Shown here: in pieces, positions 25,193 to 38,234 of the stretch
Layout of the letters: each line of letters opens with the position of its first letter
Numbering within the stretch: the first letter of the stretch is position 1
DNA from: Manduca sexta
Lineage: Eukaryota; Arthropoda; Insecta; Lepidoptera; Sphingidae
Direction of reading: 5' to 3'
Assembly (NCBI RefSeq): GCF_014839805.1
Contig: NC_051120.1
Location: 3,534,001-3,598,000, forward strand
Length of the DNA stretch: 64,000 bases
The notes under the pieces: model-generated
The model's database searches: none
Seen by the model: only the letters and a program-made list of their open reading frames with translations
What the model was told of the DNA's origin: nothing
Made by a program: the position numbers and the translations under genes

Positions 25193-26608
25193 TAGTTCAC
25201 TTAAAGGAGTGATCGAAGAGTTCAAACCGAGTTATTTGTCAACATTAATTGCTTAGAATATCTTGGAAAGTTCAATTTCTGAATCGGGAGAAATGCTCGA
25301 GTTGTTTGAGTTATTGTGTACGTGACTGATGTTTGTATTAATAACAGTTAATTACAGCCGTGGTTACTGAGCTATAAACGATTATAAATGTTTATGTTAG
25401 ATGATATACAGCTTTTATATTGTATCGCACCATTAACTTCATGATATAGCTTAAGATTACAAATAATTATCGATTATGACAGCTCCGAACTCATATAGCT
25501 GGCTATAAACACAAATAACAGCGTATTACGGTTTTAATATACCACATTTATTAATGTGATAGATCGAAATTTTATTATCTGTCAATTCTTAATTCAAATA
25601 TTCGTTTTGAATGCTAATTTGAATTTCGATTTAATTCGATTGCGGAACTCGATTATTTTACTTCGCTCATCCCTATTCAGAGCACTTTGTTCGCCACAGA
25701 GGTGTACGGTGCGATCATTAACCGTTTTATGCATGTAGGTGGTCATAAATGACTAATGTAGTAAAACTATGATTAAAACCGTCCTCAAAGCAAATAGCAG
25801 ACATTTTGCACTCTAAAGATGAACTAGGATGCGAGACTCTTGAATTATAACATGATTGTAGGTGTGGTTTATTATAAAGTTAATTTGAAAGCAAATTACA
25901 TGTTTATAGCATCTTCAGAAGCGGTTTGAACTTATAGAAGTTTGATTAACAAATTATAACGGGCTTCTGTGTTAATGGTGGTGATAGGTTAATGTCAGAT
26001 GTAAAAGATTTTAATTTTTCTAAGTAGATGACGATTTAGTCTTAGTTAGGGATGTTATTGGATATAAAGACGCATATAGATTTTGCGATGTTAGAATTGT
26101 CATTGACGGAAAGCTATAATATTGTCTAGAAATATATTTAGCATAGCAAAATGTTAGGTTGGTTGTGATTTCACATTATTTGAGTGATTATTAATTTTCT
26201 TTGCGCAATCATGAGTGTGCCCTAAGAGATTTATAATTTTCTTGAACGATTCAAGTATCTGCCACTAAGAGGTTCAAAATATACCATATCATTGATGTAA
26301 TAGCTTCGTTGTACCTTCTAAACACATTAGTTCTTGTTCATAAACTTGCAAAATCAAACTTCATACTTCCATAATTAACCTCCGCATGATAATTGGTTTC
26401 ATAAAAAAATAACCAGCTATCTAATACATTCATTAAGACAATTTCCGTTCTAACCGACACAGGCCGAGTAATTAAATCATTTCTAACATAACACATGCAA
26501 ATCAGGATCATTAACATGCTAATGATTGGAGATCTATCATCACTGACTCAGTTACACAACCGTCGATGGATGTAAGCCGGTCAAGGTTTGCGGGCTGAAC
26601 AGATTTCA
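25193..26608. other. Gene-free AT-rich DNA
   Basis: I see no coding or RNA feature. Short frames only. Confidence 0.4.
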
Positions 26609-26786
26609 TTTTAACCGACTTCAAAAAAAGGAGTAGTGGTAGTAGGTTTCTCATGTGAGAGTCTGCCTGGGTAGGTACCGCCGCAATGTCTATTTCTGCC
26701 GCCAAGAAGCAGCGCGTAGTCACTGTTGTGTTCCGGTTTGAAGAAAATTGTAGCCAGTGTAATTACAGGACAAAATAAGAAGGCGG
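26609..26786 (+). repeat. Composite of two lepidopteran repeat fragments
   Basis: The first part (26609-26634) is ttttaaccgacttcaaaaaa, shared with 23786. It runs straight into a second part (26635-26786) with taggtaccgccgcaatgtct, gaagcagcgcgtagtcactg and gttgtgttccggtttgaag, wording I know from abundant moth and butterfly repeats. The minus-strand frame at 26511-26723 is an accident of this repeat. Confidence 0.55.
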
Positions 26787-29700
26787 TATAATTTTTTGTT
26801 AAAAACTTTTATTTTCAGTGGATTTATGAATATAGGTGGTAGCTTAACATTTGATTTTCATGAGGTGTTAGAAAGGATTTTGGGCCAATATTTGATCCAG
26901 CTTTGGCTGTCGTAAGTGTTGTGATGTAGGTAGTCGCATCTATTACGCCAATCATGGCCAATGTGGAAATTGTTATATTTGCAAATCGTGATATGGAAGA
27001 GTATACACTGTACGTTTAACTGAATAAGGTGTTATATCCTCTAAACAACTGAAACTAAACATATTGCATAATATTATAAGAACAGAACATTTCGTCTCGA
27101 ACGTTCTCTCAAACAAAAATCGAACATTTGTATGTTTGTTTTGTACTAACGTAACTGTTAATTGAAGTTAGTTTTTTTGAGTTCTCAACACGTACTTAGC
27201 AAGTGACCTCGGCTTGAACTGTGTTTCCGCTTCCTACACAAAACGCACGATACGGTCGTGACCGGCAGAAGATCAAATAGACTCGACGGAACATTAAGAG
27301 TACCGTTCCGACGAGGCGACTGTCTACAATTTATTGCAGTCGCTCAGTCTCGATGAACTTGTCGCGAATTTTTTTTATTCTAAGAAATTGGTATCTTTAT
27401 TGTCCAAATTGTCTCTAGATGTAGTTTACTGTAGTGATGTACGGAAACGTCCTTTAAACCGTGCACCGCTGCACGACGACATAACTCTAAGTTATTGACG
27501 ATAAATTATTGTAATAAGTGAATACCGAGGCCAATAAAGTTAGATATAAAGCGATTTGCGACGAGCTACTTGGTGTAGAACGAAATTTGTTTACATTGAG
27601 CAGCGTTTATTTGTATTTTCCATGTATATATTATTTTTAAGCTTAATATAGTAATTAAATATAAAATTGTCTTTCTTATAAGACGTCACTTTATCTTATA
27701 AACATATCAAATCAGTAAAAGTTAGAAGAAAAATCATAAAAATAAAAGCAGTATTAAACAACAAAGTTACATGTAATAAAATAAGTTTTATCTTTAATTG
27801 CGCTGACTGTACCGTAAACGGTGTGCGGTAATTACATAATACGCACAACTCGAGATAGCATCGAGATTAATAAATCTGATCTACACACTCTTGCATCAGA
27901 GGTGGCTTAATTTATAATGATGTCAAATTTAATATCATCTAATCCGGTTCTGCGGGCGTTAACGCACGTGCCTCCAGATTTTGTAGCGTTATCACAACAT
28001 AAAATGCCACACATGATGACTGTGATTGTATCAGGTCATTTTGCGTCTGCGTACTTTGAAGCAAGGCATCGTTTATTGCCTGTAATGAATTAGGGTGAAA
28101 TGTTAAACGACACAACTATCTATAAACAGTTGTAAAATTACAAAGAACTTTGAAGAAAATCAAGTCTTTCAAACCGCTGTATATCTATGCTTCCACAGTG
28201 CTACCTAGCAGCAGAAAAAGATGCATAAATCGAGTGTAGTATACAAAAATTCTGGTACATGCATAATACTAACTGCCATTTTCAAAAAACAAACTCAATC
28301 GCTTTTTTCTATCTATCATAAAAATGGACATCAATTAGGACAAAGATTTTTTCACATGCTTACAGATTAGTTATTTTGATTGGTACATTCCAAAATCGAA
28401 TTAAAATTGAGATTGAGATCATATATTGAAAACGGTTGTTAATCGATACCAGAGTTGATGTTGTAAATTGTAATGAAGATTTTAACCGTTGTAATAACGA
28501 TAATTGCAACTAATCGTGCGTATCACGGAGCACTATAATTTTCACACAGTAGTTCGATGTTTAATGAATTGTTAAAAATTATATACAATTATACTTTTAT
28601 TACTAACTAAGTTTCAAGTGCAATATTTACTTGTAATGATTCCATTTTGTTAGAAATTACCTGGATTTCAATCAGTTACTGTTTTACAAATAGTGGTAAC
28701 CTGTCAAGCAAAACTGACGGCTGATTCGCATTTCGTGATCAGCCGTATCCAGTTACATAGGCACAGTGAATGCAACTCATGATAGATTGTCATCTTGAGT
28801 TTGTCGTGGTAGCTGGCTATATATACTATGTCGATTAACTGTTTGTATGTTGATAATCTCTATATAAGTTATTATACTTTCATTCAGTAGATAGGGTTCA
28901 AAACTGGCAAATCTTATTTGGACATTTCAATACGCAGTTCAATTCAGTTCATACAGAAAATATTCAATTTTTTGCTACATAATAAATCCATGTCAAGTTG
29001 ACAAAAATTTGCTCATTTGGTAGCAAATAGACAAATATCTTTGTTGGTTCTCGTTGACATGTCAAGGACCTATTGCGAAGTGACGAAGGAGGCGATAAAA
29101 TGACAGAGCTAACGAATGCAGTGTTTGTCCCGGAAGCCGGTAAAACGTTGTCATTCATCGGTCTTTATACCTCACTTTCTGTTTGTCTTCAAATAGTGTT
29201 TTTCTTATAATCCTTCGCGGAATCCGTTTCTAAGGTTGAAAATATTTTAAGTATCCGTTGAATGATAATTGACAGAATTTTAAAAACCATTTCCGGTGAC
29301 AGTAGTGAAAGTAAGAATATTTTTTTAGGTTATTATTGAAAATTATACGCGATATTGATCGTATGCTTTAAAGCTGCTTACTTGAGTTTTAAAGTATTTT
29401 GCGAGTTTTATGGGTAATTTTTAAGATAAATAATAAAAAGGTTTAATAATGTATCTTAAAATTTGTTCAATTAAAGTAAAATTATTTTTTTGAATCGCTT
29501 TTGAAATAAAAAAAAATATTTACAAAAAAACTCTTACTTTAGCTTAAGAACACAAAACGAACCAACTCCAACTGCCAAATATAGGTAATATTTTTGTACA
29601 CCTCCTGGAATCGAAACCTGGACATCATTTACACATCATTATAATTACGATACAGAAACGGTAAGATCTATGTTTCGAATGGTTCCCCTGCTTTTACCTA

Positions 29701-32700
29701 TTAACTACGAATTCGATTTTAATTACCACATTCACCATATAATTTAGTGCTACCAACACACATTTTACGATGATCAATTAAACATACGACGAGTATCTTC
29801 TAATCAATATAAACGGAATGATCAAGTAGAGGAACTTCAGCAATTTGCCATTACTAGATAATATCATTGTCACATTCAGATAGATATTTGTATATAATTG
29901 TTTCCTGACAAGCTATCCGCATAAATTGATTCCAACGTGGATTACAACAGTTCCAATAACCAGTACTGGGCTTATCTGTTCCCTGACAATAAAATCTATT
30001 GTTACATTGTACTTTGTAGCGATATATTGTGCCTTTGTATTAAATGCACCGGCTGTGTTAACCCTTTGTAGTTTAATATTTTGATTGTTTTATTCGTACT
30101 GCTTTATCTTTGAAGGTTGTAGTTGGGTGTAATGATATGTTACAGTGTAACTTGTAAGCAGGTTCCTTTATATTTTGCTCTTATTATGCACTGCATTGAT
30201 TGGTAGACGTTATAGTAAGTATATGCATAACAGAGCTTGAACACTAAAGTGCTATTCAGCAGCATATTTACGACTGTACTTACTGACACAAAATCTTGCT
30301 TACGAGAGACCCACCACTTAAAAAAAGTAATGAATTTTGTCATAATAATGTATTTGAAGACAAATTCACACAATCAGCTCACTAAAACACAATACAATCC
30401 AACATTATCAACTTTAGCGGAAGGCATGCCAATTGTCTCCCGTTACAGTAAATTCTGCAATGCCCTCATAAATCTCTGCTTTCTCTTTTACAAGCTTACA
30501 AGAGTAAGCGCCGGCGTAATTGATAGTCCGCAATACAATGTCAATCAAGTTAACGCTTTGCATTATTTACATCATGATATTCATAGTGGGTAATAGTTTT
30601 GTTTGGAAAGGCCGTGCTGTTTCCGACTAATGCTCGATATTCTGTATCAATATTGTTAGAGAGCTCTACTTTTTCTGTATTTAGCAGTATTGGAAAGTGA
30701 AATGGTCGGGAATGTCGCGTCATTAATAATTTTTATTGGCCTTTTGATTTATATTCGTTTTATTCGTGTTCGATTATGGATAATTTTCCCTTTTTGACGT
30801 TATGGGAATTTAAAGTTTATGTATTATCTAGTGAACAATATTGTCAACAATACATACGTTAATTGTAAAATATTGACCTATACGGATATAACTTAGTCGG
30901 TTAAGACTTTATATAAACAAGTAATGGGTAATTAACCACTCGGTAACCGCTTTAAGCGCTTAATTAAAAAGTAACTCAACCGCCTTCAAATATGTGGAAC
31001 ACACTTCTTACGAGCATTAAGACCTTGTTTAATTAATTATGGTCTAAAAAATATCAAGTTTCACCTTCCAGGTTGTAAACATAATTTTTTGTTTTACGTC
31101 TGACCTGTAACCTCAGTTTCGTATTGTAATTTGTAAGCTAATGTTTGCTTATATTATTGGTTTGTTAATATGGCACTTAGAGCTCATTGCTTAATTATGT
31201 CTTATAATGGATTATCGCCTTAAAATTTATTGTGGATCGTAAAGTCCTAACTGGCATATCTCTTCATCAAACACGTCCATTCGAGTTTAAATTTAAATAA
31301 CTTTTAAGAAATTCCTTGTTATAATTGAAGACCTACAGTCTTGTACTCGTGAAAAAGTACTCTGGCGACAATCCAAGTCGTTAAAATTCATTCAGAACGA
31401 TTTATTTTTATGAATGAGTTTAAAGTCACACATTTTCAGCACGTGTTGAATGTAGATATGAATCACTGACCGCAACTGAAAAAGACAGTTGCCAAGTATT
31501 TTCCAATTAAATAATAATAGTGACAGACGAGTCATGGATAAAAATATTGAAAATAATAAAAAAACACAATTAACTGATGTATTTATTGCAACTTGAGTAA
31601 AAGAAAAAAAGAAGGTACCACTACCCGTTAGACAACGCAATCAACAGGTCAAATGCCGGAACATTGGCTTACGACTTCGACCCTGTTAATGTCATTACTT
31701 GATATATAGAGAGCAAACAATGTGAAAGTGTTGATAATGCATCTAGGGCCTAACATTGCGGAAATGATCACCAACTGATCAATAACTCGGTTGGAGCTAA
31801 TATGAAAAGGCAGGTGAAATGCAGGGCTGCAGCTGGGTGAGTGATATAAATGACGATAGAAGTAGATATAAACTCCCCAAGGCTCAGGAACTTAATTTAT
31901 TAATAGGATGCAGTGAATAGAGATAGTATATATTTTTAAACTTGTATTATTATGATTAACGCTCTTTAAGGACACATCAAACAGGCTAGTCCCCGGCCAA
32001 TTAGTAAAAAGACGTGGGAATTACCCATAGAAGAGCACGTAGATCCTACTCTTTTGAAGGCAATTCGCACATCAAATCCTGTGCTTTCAAACACGAATTC
32101 ATCCTCAACATGAATTGATTTTATTAATTTTGTCATAGCAACGATGACGTAATAATGGATTGAACGCTCTGCATCGTATTGGATTACCTATCGCGTACTT
32201 AAGTGGAAATGGAACAGATGAAAGTGTATATGCATATCTGGTATAAGATAAATCGACCTAATAAATTGTCGGTCTATTTTAATTCTTTAACATTGATACA
32301 TGTTAATCAAAGTTTGGTAAATTTAATGAAGTTGCATTAAAAGAATATACTGCGATGACTCTGTTAAATTTATCCTCACAATGTTTTAAAATTTGTGTCG
32401 AACATGGAAATATGAACTTTGAACGTTAACCTTCATGTGACTTCCGTTATTTCTCATAAAATTATTAAAACGAATTGTAAAGTCATCGCGCTTTCTAGAA
32501 AGATTACAATAAAAATATTGTCATGCAATGCTCAAAGTACATTTGATATCCAATAAACGAATACAATGGAAATAAAAGCATATTCTACTTCGATTGTTTG
32601 TGTTGATAAGGTTGATGTTGATATCATCATTTTTTATTAAAGAATTGACTGTGGAGTAACAATCATACTTACATTATTTGGACTCATATCTCTGACCGTA

Positions 32701-34821
32701 TATGGCATATTATGATTTGTTACTCTCCAGCTTGTCTCTACAGCAGCCACTTGTTCGTAAGTACTTGTTTTAAGTATGGTAAAGCCCAGTTAATCGTACA
32801 TAGCTTTGCACGCCCTTAATTCACTTGCTCCAGATATCGCCACAACAACAGCGGGTACCATTTCATAACGAAGCTTTATGGACCGATCAATATTTTATCT
32901 GGCGTTTCTGGCACGGTATTATCACGTCGGCTTATCATTGACACTCAAAAGTAATGGTAATCGAATGATATACCGAACCCTTTCGAACTGCATTAGCTTC
33001 TAGCACTAAATCTTCATTTACCGGTCTATGCTTTTTAGAATTGTATTGTCCGTTTCCTGTTTTAATGTTTCTATATTAGGCTTTTATTACTGCAATTTCA
33101 CTTTGCCTTCCGATGCATCATATATCGATACGAACGATCGATAATAATAAATTCCTTGCTTTTTATTTTTTATTGCTCTGCGATTATGTTTCATCCTTCA
33201 TATCCAGGAAGTCCTTATGTAGCAGAGAACACCATAAATTAACTTACAATTCTAATCATTTTTTCGCCACTAAAAAGACAATAGATTTTAATAATATAGC
33301 CTTCGTGCTTTTAATAATACATCTCAATGCGATTGTTATCTGTTCTGCAAACTAATGAACGTAATTTAATATCCGTATGATATCATGCCATATTGTATAT
33401 TGTTTTAAACTGGCAATTGTTTTTGATTAGTGCAACTATGCGGCCCACAAATTAGTCCAACTTTAAGATTAGTCACAGTTTCATTCTACGAGCGCTGCAA
33501 ATTGCAAGTTATCATAACAACGTCTAAATAATTGGACCAGTGATAGGGCAAAATGCATGCTTCGGATATTTCTGATTTGGTATCATGATTTATATTTCAG
33601 ACTAATAGTACTAACATTCTAGAATATCTAGCTTTATAATTCCTTCTTTATCAGGAAAAAATGCAACCATGATTGTATCAATTCATTGTCACTGCAATTT
33701 TTTTACTGATGTCTCTCTCTCTATAGTTAGCATTGATTCCATACGTAATTGTTTCGTGTCAAATAATAAAATCAATTTTACTTTTATTATTTTTACGTTT
33801 GAATATAGGTCACGTCAAACATGCGTTTAATTGCTCATGCTACGTCAATTAACGTTCCAACGTTTCATTTAGCTGGCAGACATGTGTCCACTTTCCAGCA
33901 CGTTTTAATTTCGATACTCATTTTTACCTTTCTTGTTTATTGATGTTATATTGTTTGTTGTTCTTTTGTTCTAAGTTTGATTTGCAATTCACTTTAAGTG
34001 ATATGTTTGTTCTTATCTATCACTCATGCTTGTTACGTTTTTTGCTGTTGTTTCTTTTTCATTTAAATGTCTACCGTCATGATTCTCGAAAAGCGAATTG
34101 TATTAATCTCGTATTATGATGGGATTTAGTTTATCTGTGGTCTGAAATATCAATGGTACGTTATTTAAATGGTCTTGGTCTGTAATATTGTTTGCTGATT
34201 CAATATTCTCACAATCGGGACCACGTGGAGGTACCGTTATTCCTGTCGGTTGTCGACACGCTCATACGTCTCCAGTCCACTGTATAACATTAATATAAAC
34301 TGAATCCAATATGGGTTAATGTTGATAAACTAGCAATTGCTTCAATCCCGTTCATGTTTTAATAGAAACTGTTTCGATTGCTTCGGATTTTATTTGCCAA
34401 TAAAAGTTGCTCGTTATTTAATCATGACTATATATTGTATGTCATATGAATGAATTTTCATATTTTGTGTTCAACAAATGTATTGGAGTGATTTATGAAA
34501 TGTTAACAACAATGACGTAATCATTAATAAAAACAACTTTCTTATTTAATTCAAGTATATTAAACCGTAACGCCATTTACAATTATTCCCTTTGTGTTTA
34601 CATTACTGTACGAACAGTATACATTTACGGACATGTGTTCAACGATTAAATTACATTTGTTAAAACGGCACTCGGTGTACGGATCGATTCTCTGCTCAAA
34701 TTTCCTGATCGATTTAATTTAAATTATCCTCTCTCCAATTAACGTTGTATACAAATTTATTGTGGTGATTTAAATTCAGTTTATTGAAGGAATTATCCGT
34801 TTAATTAATTCCATGTTTCAT
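26787..34821. other. Long gene-free AT-rich stretch
   Basis: Eight kilobases with no supported gene. A more GC-rich patch at about 27200-27370 might be regulatory. At about 29611-29628, and again at 60128-60146, a minus-strand sequence resembles a tRNA B-box without forming a full cloverleaf. The frame at 30237-30593 starts at a non-ATG codon and has no domain. Confidence 0.4.
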
Positions 34822-34940
34822 AAGGGCTACGGATTTAACGACTTTAGCTTTCTATAGACAAGGCTGAATGAAGAAGATTTGAATTATCACGCAAAGTCGT
34901 TAAATCTACAATTTTTTACGCTTTTAACTTTATAGCCCTT
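34822..34940. repeat. Foldback (inverted-repeat) element, partly decayed
   Basis: Inner arms gatttaacgacttt (34832-34845) and aaagtcgttaaatc (34893-34906) are exact reverse complements, and outer arms aagggct (34822-34828) and agccctt (34934-34940) also pair. The right side has about 20 extra bases between the two arm segments, as expected if the left arm carries a deletion. This resembles a short non-autonomous DNA element with no coding capacity. Confidence 0.55.
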
Positions 34941-36130
34941 GTTGTTGCAATGCTTTTGTAATGACAATAAAAAATAGCTATAACAGTTTTTTTCTATCAA
35001 TAATTCTTTACCTTTACACGTTAAGACATTTTATCAGATCTTTTATAATCTTTTGTTGCGAAAATTCATCAATACAAAACTAGCCCAGTCACAAAAAATT
35101 GGAAATATTAAAATTGAAACATGTTGCTACGAGCGAATTACCATTGTATATAGGTCAATGGCATGAATAGACGAACCAACGCTCGGTGTCTCCGTGTAAA
35201 TTAATAGATTACGTGACTCATACGTCTGTGATATCATTGCAGAATGTCCATATTTTTCTGCGTCTCAGACGCTCATGAAACACTTCCTTGATATGACTAC
35301 GTTATATTTGTTGCTGGTCGGTTTTTGTATTTCTTTAACAAAAACTTAATCGATATCGTTTTGTAAGTGTTGATCTATCGTCGATGTTGAACAGGCTTTT
35401 TGTAATAATCGCTATGATCTTATCTGTTTTAATATTTTGTAAGGTTCTGGTTACATCATTGGCTTTGTTTATATTAGTAATTGGAAACAAAGAAGAAACT
35501 GAATATAAACTGACTCAAATAAACTCTAGTAGGGAGAAGTCAGCTCCAACTCCGGCCAAGCTTAGTTATTACTGCTAAGCACCAATATTTTTGGGAGGTT
35601 GGAAAGTGGTGACAAGACCGTTAAAAGCTTACTTCATCTATTAATCAGGGGTTAAGATATACAGAGAGTTTTGTCATGAACGGTAAAAGTAACAATGGAA
35701 ATAAAACCTCTGAAAACTACCACAACACAAACCTCATAATTTGTACAAAAGTAATAGTCATTTCGACTGTTACTGTCAATTAAAAGCTGAACGTCGTGTT
35801 CAGAGATACAACACCATCTCATCCTATGGAAACATTTGTTGACTAATACAAAGCACCAGGAAGATCTATTAGCTAATTTTAGTTCATGCAATGAACACCT
35901 AGCGAATTCCTTTCATCATCGCGATGATCTCACGTCGACACTAATCATCGTTGAGGTCTTAACTTTATTTTGTGAAGGTCGTGTATAATTTCCTGAATGA
36001 ATCAAATAACATTTCGACGTGGCGTTGTTAACCGATGCCTATCATCTGAGGTTATTTTTTTATTATTACACAAATCTATTGGAGGTTACTTCCTTTTCAT
36101 TCGATTTCAAACGCACAGGGTCGTTTCATG
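34941..36130. other. Unannotated AT-rich DNA up to the gap
   Basis: Short frames only, with no domain that I recognise. Confidence 0.4.
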
Positions 36131-36630
36131 NNNNNNNNNNNNNNNNNNNNNNNNNNNNNNNNNNNNNNNNNNNNNNNNNNNNNNNNNNNNNNNNNNNNNN
36201 NNNNNNNNNNNNNNNNNNNNNNNNNNNNNNNNNNNNNNNNNNNNNNNNNNNNNNNNNNNNNNNNNNNNNNNNNNNNNNNNNNNNNNNNNNNNNNNNNNNN
36301 NNNNNNNNNNNNNNNNNNNNNNNNNNNNNNNNNNNNNNNNNNNNNNNNNNNNNNNNNNNNNNNNNNNNNNNNNNNNNNNNNNNNNNNNNNNNNNNNNNNN
36401 NNNNNNNNNNNNNNNNNNNNNNNNNNNNNNNNNNNNNNNNNNNNNNNNNNNNNNNNNNNNNNNNNNNNNNNNNNNNNNNNNNNNNNNNNNNNNNNNNNNN
36501 NNNNNNNNNNNNNNNNNNNNNNNNNNNNNNNNNNNNNNNNNNNNNNNNNNNNNNNNNNNNNNNNNNNNNNNNNNNNNNNNNNNNNNNNNNNNNNNNNNNN
36601 NNNNNNNNNNNNNNNNNNNNNNNNNNNNNN
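36131..36630. other. Assembly gap, 500 N
   Basis: Exactly 500 undetermined bases. The round number suggests a placeholder of unknown or estimated size. Open frames that span it are artefacts. Confidence 0.99.
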
Positions 36631-38050
36631 CAAAGAGCTATCTTGATCGCTGGCAGTCGTAGTTACTTCTCTGGACGGTACAAAAAAAATATAGACGAAG
36701 TTTTTACATTATATAGATTAATCGATGCCGTCAAATTGAATCGTTGATTATTTTAATGAGTACGAAATTGATGTTTTGATTGTTATTTGTTGGCTATTTG
36801 TTTATGACAATTACTTTATTGAATTTTATGAGGATTTTAGTGTAGGAATATGGCAAAACATCTTTTTATATTTTTAAGTATCGATTGTATATGAATATCT
36901 GAGTTCTCCATAATTTGGTTCTAATAGTATTATGTGGAAAAATGTTATTAAACATTATTGACCACAAAAGTTCAACCTCGAAACAGTTTACCGCATGTTT
37001 TAAGTACTTAACCGAAGTTGAATAAAATACTGTCAGAGAAATTCCCTATATATTGTTGAAACAATATACTTCGGAACTGAAGTGATTTTTATTAAAATAA
37101 TAAAATATTACTAACTACAGAAATACTTTCACTAATATTCCACCAACCAACCGACTTATACGACTGTCAATGACCAACTGCCTATTGCCACTTCCGATTC
37201 TGTTAAATGCTCAGTGTTTTTATAACAAAAGGCATCACAAATACCAGAATATTTTTATTCTAACAATATTTTTAATTTTATTTTTATTTACATAATTATT
37301 ATATGCTTCGACACCTTACGCTGCCCCTTAATATTCCGTTTTCTCTTATATCCATCCCATGGTTGTTTGTAAGAGATTGCTTTGTGCGATAAGACCGCCA
37401 TTTGTACTTTTTTCTTGTTTAATTATTTTCATCCCTGGTGTACATAAAACTGTAATAAATAAATAAATTAAAACAATGAACTAACCTAACCCAAAACATA
37501 GACAATATATGTTTTCAAAGCAACAACGGGCCGCAACCAGTTACCAATAAAACATCTGTGTACAGCGAAACAAGTCCGAACACAAGCCTCATTTGTGATG
37601 CAAATGAGATGTGACACATCGTTCTCACTTTCGTCGCGATGTTCGCTATGCCGGCATCTCGAATCGCAGCAAAAATCACCGTGTAACGAGTCAAACCGGA
37701 TCGGTGTTTGATTATGATTATGTTGAAGATATTTAACAGCTATTCTTGTGCTTTCGTGCTGCATTGGTGTTAAATTGTCAAATAAACTAGTTGTCTTGGT
37801 GAAATGGGTTTTGTTTTGTTTGTGATGGGATACTTCTGGTTGAGCCCTGTCTTGGAAATTGTTACTGCCAATCAATGGTGAACACAGTCATCAATTAAAC
37901 TTATTTTTTTAACTTTATAACACTAGAATTTCTTGTAGCAACCACGACAATGGAAAGTCCATAAATACAAGGTTCGTTATCAGCTTCTTATGTCGCATTT
38001 AAAAAATCTTTTCTTACAAACGCTTACGCAAAATCTCCCAATTAATCAAG
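36631..38050. other. Unannotated AT-rich DNA
   Basis: The longest frame (37486-37875, minus strand, 129 codons) begins at a non-ATG codon and shows no domain. Nothing else is supported. Confidence 0.4.
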
Positions 38051-38234
38051 TACAGTAAATTACATAAGTAGATGAACAAATTCAAACCGCTTATACGCGT
38101 TAAGTTTAATTGAATCATTTTTCTGTGTAATGTAAACCTATAGTTTCATTTTTGTGAGAAGAAAATAAAAATGTTACAATTTTGTAGGGATTTGAGGTTT
38201 TGGATTTTTCCATTTACTTATGTGGTTGACTGTA
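38051..38234. mobile_element. TA-flanked MITE, copy 1 (short)
   Basis: The element (38053-38232, 180 bases) lies between TA at 38051-38052 and 38233-38234. Its left end, tacagtaaattacataagta followed by gatgaac, matches the left end of the copy at 59356 (tacagtcagctacaaaagta). Its right end, gatttgaggttttggattt then tgtggttgactgtac, matches the right end there. The TA flanks and the terminal repeats fit a Tc1/mariner-type non-autonomous element. There is no coding frame. Confidence 0.75.

Noticed and set aside
30237..30593. 118-codon plus-strand frame
   Set aside because: Non-ATG start and no recognisable motif.
32752..32776. Tiny splice-bounded stretch (acag ... gtaagt)
   Set aside because: A 13-base exon with chance-level signals and no transcript evidence.
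36019..36747. Long open frames across the N gap
   Set aside because: They are produced by undetermined bases and carry no sequence information.
37486..37875. 129-codon minus-strand frame
   Set aside because: It starts at TTG, has no recognisable domain, and lacks supporting splice or promoter signals.
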